NCBI GenBank assembly: GCA_946477805.1
Contig: CAMKZP010000222.1
Coordinates: 1 to 6,458 of the forward strand
Origin: an uncultured Enterobacter sp.
GTDB taxonomy: Bacteria > Pseudomonadota > Gammaproteobacteria > Enterobacterales > Enterobacteriaceae
Length of the DNA: 6,458 nucleotides
Direction: 5' to 3'
A model generated the notes under the pieces. That model saw only the letters and a list, made by a program, of their open reading frames with translations. It did no database searches and had not been told where the DNA came from. How positions within the stretch are numbered: the first letter of the stretch is position 1; each line of letters begins with the position of its first letter. Position numbers and translations under genes: made by a program. Positions 4,732-6,458 of the stretch are shown here, in pieces.

Positions 4732-5556
4732 TTATCCTTTAGTTTGTAACTGACGCCAGACGTCATCTGCCAGCGTAATAAATTGTTTGTCTTTTGACTG
4801 CTGAAAGCGCATTTCAAACCAGCCCGCCATCAGCATGAGCACCCAGGGACGCCAGCGTCTGACCTGTGCAGCCAGTACCGAAGCGTCCATCTGCGCGCAG
4901 CGGGCGTAGGCCATAATCAGCTGCGCGCGCGCGGGCTCATCAGGCATCCAGACCGCCGCCAGCTCCAGCGCGACGTCCCCGTCACCGGCATATTCCCAGT
5001 CAATGAGCCTGGCGCCCTTCTGGGTGTGCACGATATTCCCGGCATGAACGTCCATATGCAGCGGAGAAAGCCGCAGCGGCCGCGGCTCCCCCGCTTTACG
5101 CAGCCGCTTAAGCCGCACCAGCCAGAAAGACGTTCGCCTGTCGGGAGAGGCCTGCTGCCAGTACTGTTCCAGCAGCGGCAATAGCGCCACCCGCCATCCC
5201 AGACAGGGCTGACGGTGCAGATGATACAGCATTGAGGCGAGCGCTGGCGTGTCCGGTAGCGCGCTTTTGATCTCGCCCGCAAGGTACTCTACCGCCATCC
5301 AGCCCTGCTTAAAAAAGACCGGCTTCGGTACGAGATCCGCAGGCAGGCGCCTGAGCGCGCGAAACTGGCGGCGGAAATGCGCGGCTGGCGCCTGGCTATC
5401 GTGATCCTGCCGCAAGACCAGGCGCTGCTCGCCCTGCGCTATAATGCAACTCGCGCCGCCAAGCCCGGTGTGGGCCTGCGGCGCGATGAGGCGACAGTGC
5501 GGAAAATAGCGCGTCAGGATCTCTGCACGGGTGCAGTTATTGTTGCGTAACGGCAC
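4732..5556 (-). CDS. thiK: Thiamine kinase ThiK
   Basis: Phosphorylates thiamine to thiamine monophosphate with ATP in the cytoplasm; ThiL then makes the diphosphate. This is a salvage step. Its 274 residues equal E. coli ThiK, although the N-terminal third is clearly diverged from my recollection of that protein. It has the aminoglycoside-phosphotransferase/choline-kinase fold: an N-lobe to about residue 90 with a hinge-like MAVEYLAGE (87-95), the catalytic loop LHMDVHAGN (166-174: H167, D169, N174) and the metal-binding LIDWEYAG (184-191: D186). The usual ATP-anchoring lysine position in the N-lobe reads LVLRQ (46-50), with Arg. The GTG start at 5556 lies inside lpoB, overlapping its end by 20 bases in another frame; CAGGT precedes it. 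The overlap implies translational coupling to lpoB. Confidence 0.93.
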   Translation of the reverse strand: MPLRNNNCTRAEILTRYFPHCRLIAPQAHTGLGGASCIIAQGEQRLVLRQDHDSQAPAAHFRRQFRALRRLPADLVPKPVFFKQGWMAVEYLAGEIKSALPDTPALASMLYHLHRQPCLGWRVALLPLLEQYWQQASPDRRTSFWLVRLKRLRKAGEPRPLRLSPLHMDVHAGNIVHTQKGARLIDWEYAGDGDVALELAAVWMPDEPARAQLIMAYARCAQMDASVLAAQVRRWRPWVLMLMAGWFEMRFQQSKDKQFITLADDVWRQLQTKG

Positions 5557-6184
5557 CTTTACCTGACCAGATAATTTCGCCCGTCTGAACCAGCATCAGC
5601 TGCATCTGCAGCGACGGGGTATTGACGTTACCGGTAGCGTTCGAATAGAGCACATACTGCGCGCCCACGTTACGGGCAATGCCAATCGCTTTGCTGCGCG
5701 AGCCGAGGCTGTCCTGCGGCGAGAGGCCCAGCTGCTGTTTGGCTACCGCCAGCTGCTGCGTGGAGACCAGCGTGAATTTGCCGTTGTTTGCCAGCGCGTT
5801 GCGCAGGGTGTCCGTTGCTTCACCGGCGTTCAGCGAACCGTTAGTACGGTTATTGACGCTGTCGACCAGCAGCACGCTTCCCGGCGTTACGCCCTGTGCC
5901 TGCAGCATTTTACCGACCATCGGCTGCATTGCGCCGTTCCAGTCATAGTGACGCACGCGCGGCGCTGGCTGGGAGGTCTGATCCGGATGTTCAATTGGAC
6001 CAGGCTGCGCCGGGATTGTCGGTACGGACGGCACCGTTGGCACAGGCTGCGTTGGCTGCGTCGGCTGTTCCGTGCCCGGTTTAGCCTGATCGACAGGCGC
6101 GGGTTCCTCTGTGCGGGTTACGCACCCGGCAAGAAACAGTGCAAAAGCGGTCACGAGCGCATAGCGGCTCATATTTTTAATCAA
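5537..6184 (-). CDS. lpoB: Outer-membrane lipoprotein LpoB, activator of PBP1b
   Basis: Lipoprotein that reaches from the outer membrane through the peptidoglycan to bind and stimulate the glycan-polymerising and crosslinking synthase PBP1b (MrcB). It has 215 residues, against 213 that I recall for E. coli. Signal peptide 1-20 ends in the lipobox LAG-C21, and V22 (not Asp) suits outer-membrane sorting. Residues 23-77 are a disordered proline/glutamine-rich tether with QPTQPTQP and VPTVPSVPTIP repeats. Residues 78-215 are the folded domain, beginning HYDWNGAMQPM and including VDSVNNRTNGSLNAGEATDTL. The TTG at 6184 is chosen because AAGGGG lies 6 bases ahead; the ATG at 6172 (M5) would be 18 bases away. 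A start at either leaves the mature protein unchanged. The gene follows ycfL by 10 bases and overlaps thiK. Confidence 0.95.
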   Translation of the reverse strand: MIKNMSRYALVTAFALFLAGCVTRTEEPAPVDQAKPGTEQPTQPTQPVPTVPSVPTIPAQPGPIEHPDQTSQPAPRVRHYDWNGAMQPMVGKMLQAQGVTPGSVLLVDSVNNRTNGSLNAGEATDTLRNALANNGKFTLVSTQQLAVAKQQLGLSPQDSLGSRSKAIGIARNVGAQYVLYSNATGNVNTPSLQMQLMLVQTGEIIWSGKGAVTQQ

Positions 6185-6190
6185 GGTTCA

Positions 6191-6196
6191 CCCCTT
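6191..6196 (-). promoter_or_regulatory. Ribosome binding site deciding the lpoB start
   Basis: AAGGGG on the minus strand, overlapping the ycfL stop codon (6197-6195). It sits 6 bases before the TTG at 6184 but 18 before the in-frame ATG at 6172, so TTG is the better start. Its overlap with the ycfL stop suggests that lpoB translation depends on ribosomes finishing ycfL. Confidence 0.65.
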
Positions 6197-6458
6197 ACAG
6201 ATAAAGATAAAGTCTCACCTTATGCGCACCCAGATAGTTGGCGCTGCCATAAAGTGTGACTGACGATCTCGCCGGAATGGTCACGCTGCGCGGTGCCTCA
6301 AGCGGGTGCATTTCAAGGCCTCTGACGTCATACCAGAAGAAGCGGTAATGCACCGTCACCGGCTCATGCCGTTCGTTATAGAGCGTAGAAGAGGCCGACG
6401 GTTGGATTTCACTGACGGTCAGCGAAGGCTGCTCGGCCGTGATGCCTGCAGCAAGGAC
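6195..6458 (-). CDS. ycfL: YcfL, DUF1425 lipoprotein (5' end missing)
   Basis: The last 87 codons of an open frame that runs without a stop to the right edge, ending at TAA (6197-6195). The translated part closely resembles the C-terminal two thirds of E. coli YcfL, which I recall as about 125 residues. Recognisable stretches are SASSTLYNER, VTVHYRFFWYD, GLEMHPLE and the closing GAHKVRLYLYL. The alternating hydrophobic strands fit a small beta-sandwich (DUF1425 family). The signal peptide and lipobox expected from the E. coli protein lie outside the window. Its function is not established; as first gene of the ycfL-lpoB-thiK-nagZ-ycfP run it is probably an envelope protein co-transcribed with lpoB. 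Confidence 0.93.
   Translation of the reverse strand, partial: VLAAGITAEQPSLTVSEIQPSASSTLYNERHEPVTVHYRFFWYDVRGLEMHPLEAPRSVTIPARSSVTLYGSANYLGAHKVRLYLYL

Noticed and set aside
4193..4753. Plus-strand open frame of 186 codons opposite nagZ
   Set aside because: Antisense shadow of nagZ with His/Gln/Arg-rich composition and no family resemblance.
1..6458. Search for a new defence, mobile or biosynthetic system
   Set aside because: All frames with good coding evidence match conserved Enterobacteriaceae core genes in their usual order; no repeats, integrases, transposases, RNA-guided arrays or composition breaks were seen.

Overview
The window is chromosomal DNA from a gamma-proteobacterium of the Enterobacteriaceae. 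Every protein reads as a close relative of an Escherichia coli K-12 protein, and gene order and strands match the E. coli block ycfL-lpoB-thiK-nagZ-ycfP-ndh-ycfJ-comR, shown here in reverse. The proteins differ from E. coli at scattered positions and the DNA is fairly GC-rich. An Enterobacter/Citrobacter/Klebsiella-type genus is likely, but I cannot fix genus or species from sequence alone. I see no insertion sequence, integrase, tRNA, CRISPR array or island boundary; this is conserved core genome.

Layout, left to right. Bases 1-99 are the AT-rich region upstream of comR; in E. coli the divergent neighbour is the copper-inducible gene bhsA, whose coding part would lie off the left edge. comR (+, 100-735) ends in its own hairpin terminator and converges on ycfJ (-, 855-1394), which has a separate terminator. 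ycfJ has a leader with an inverted repeat and a stretch complementary to its own ribosome binding site. ndh (-, 1574-2878) is a single-gene unit with its own terminator, a long AU-rich leader with a 16-bp hairpin, and a promoter carrying a PdhR-type box over the -35 and an FNR box just upstream. A strong GNRA-loop terminator (3061-3094) closes the next unit, the tightly packed minus-strand run ycfL-lpoB-thiK-nagZ-ycfP (6458 down to 3118). ycfL is cut by the right edge, so the promoter of this unit is not in the window.

Functions. LpoB is the outer-membrane lipoprotein activator of PBP1b. NagZ is the cytoplasmic beta-N-acetylglucosaminidase of muropeptide recycling. ThiK salvages thiamine. YcfP is an alpha/beta-hydrolase-like protein without the usual nucleophile. 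YcfL is a small DUF1425 lipoprotein of unknown role. Ndh is the non-proton-pumping NADH:quinone dehydrogenase, and its visible promoter elements agree with control by oxygen (FNR) and pyruvate (PdhR). ComR is the TetR-family repressor of bhsA. YcfJ is a glycine-zipper envelope protein.

Five of the seven visible start codons are not ATG: GTG for ycfJ, nagZ and thiK, TTG for ndh and lpoB. I found no undescribed multi-gene system. The points most worth a second look are regulatory: the ndh leader and promoter, and the ycfJ leader.
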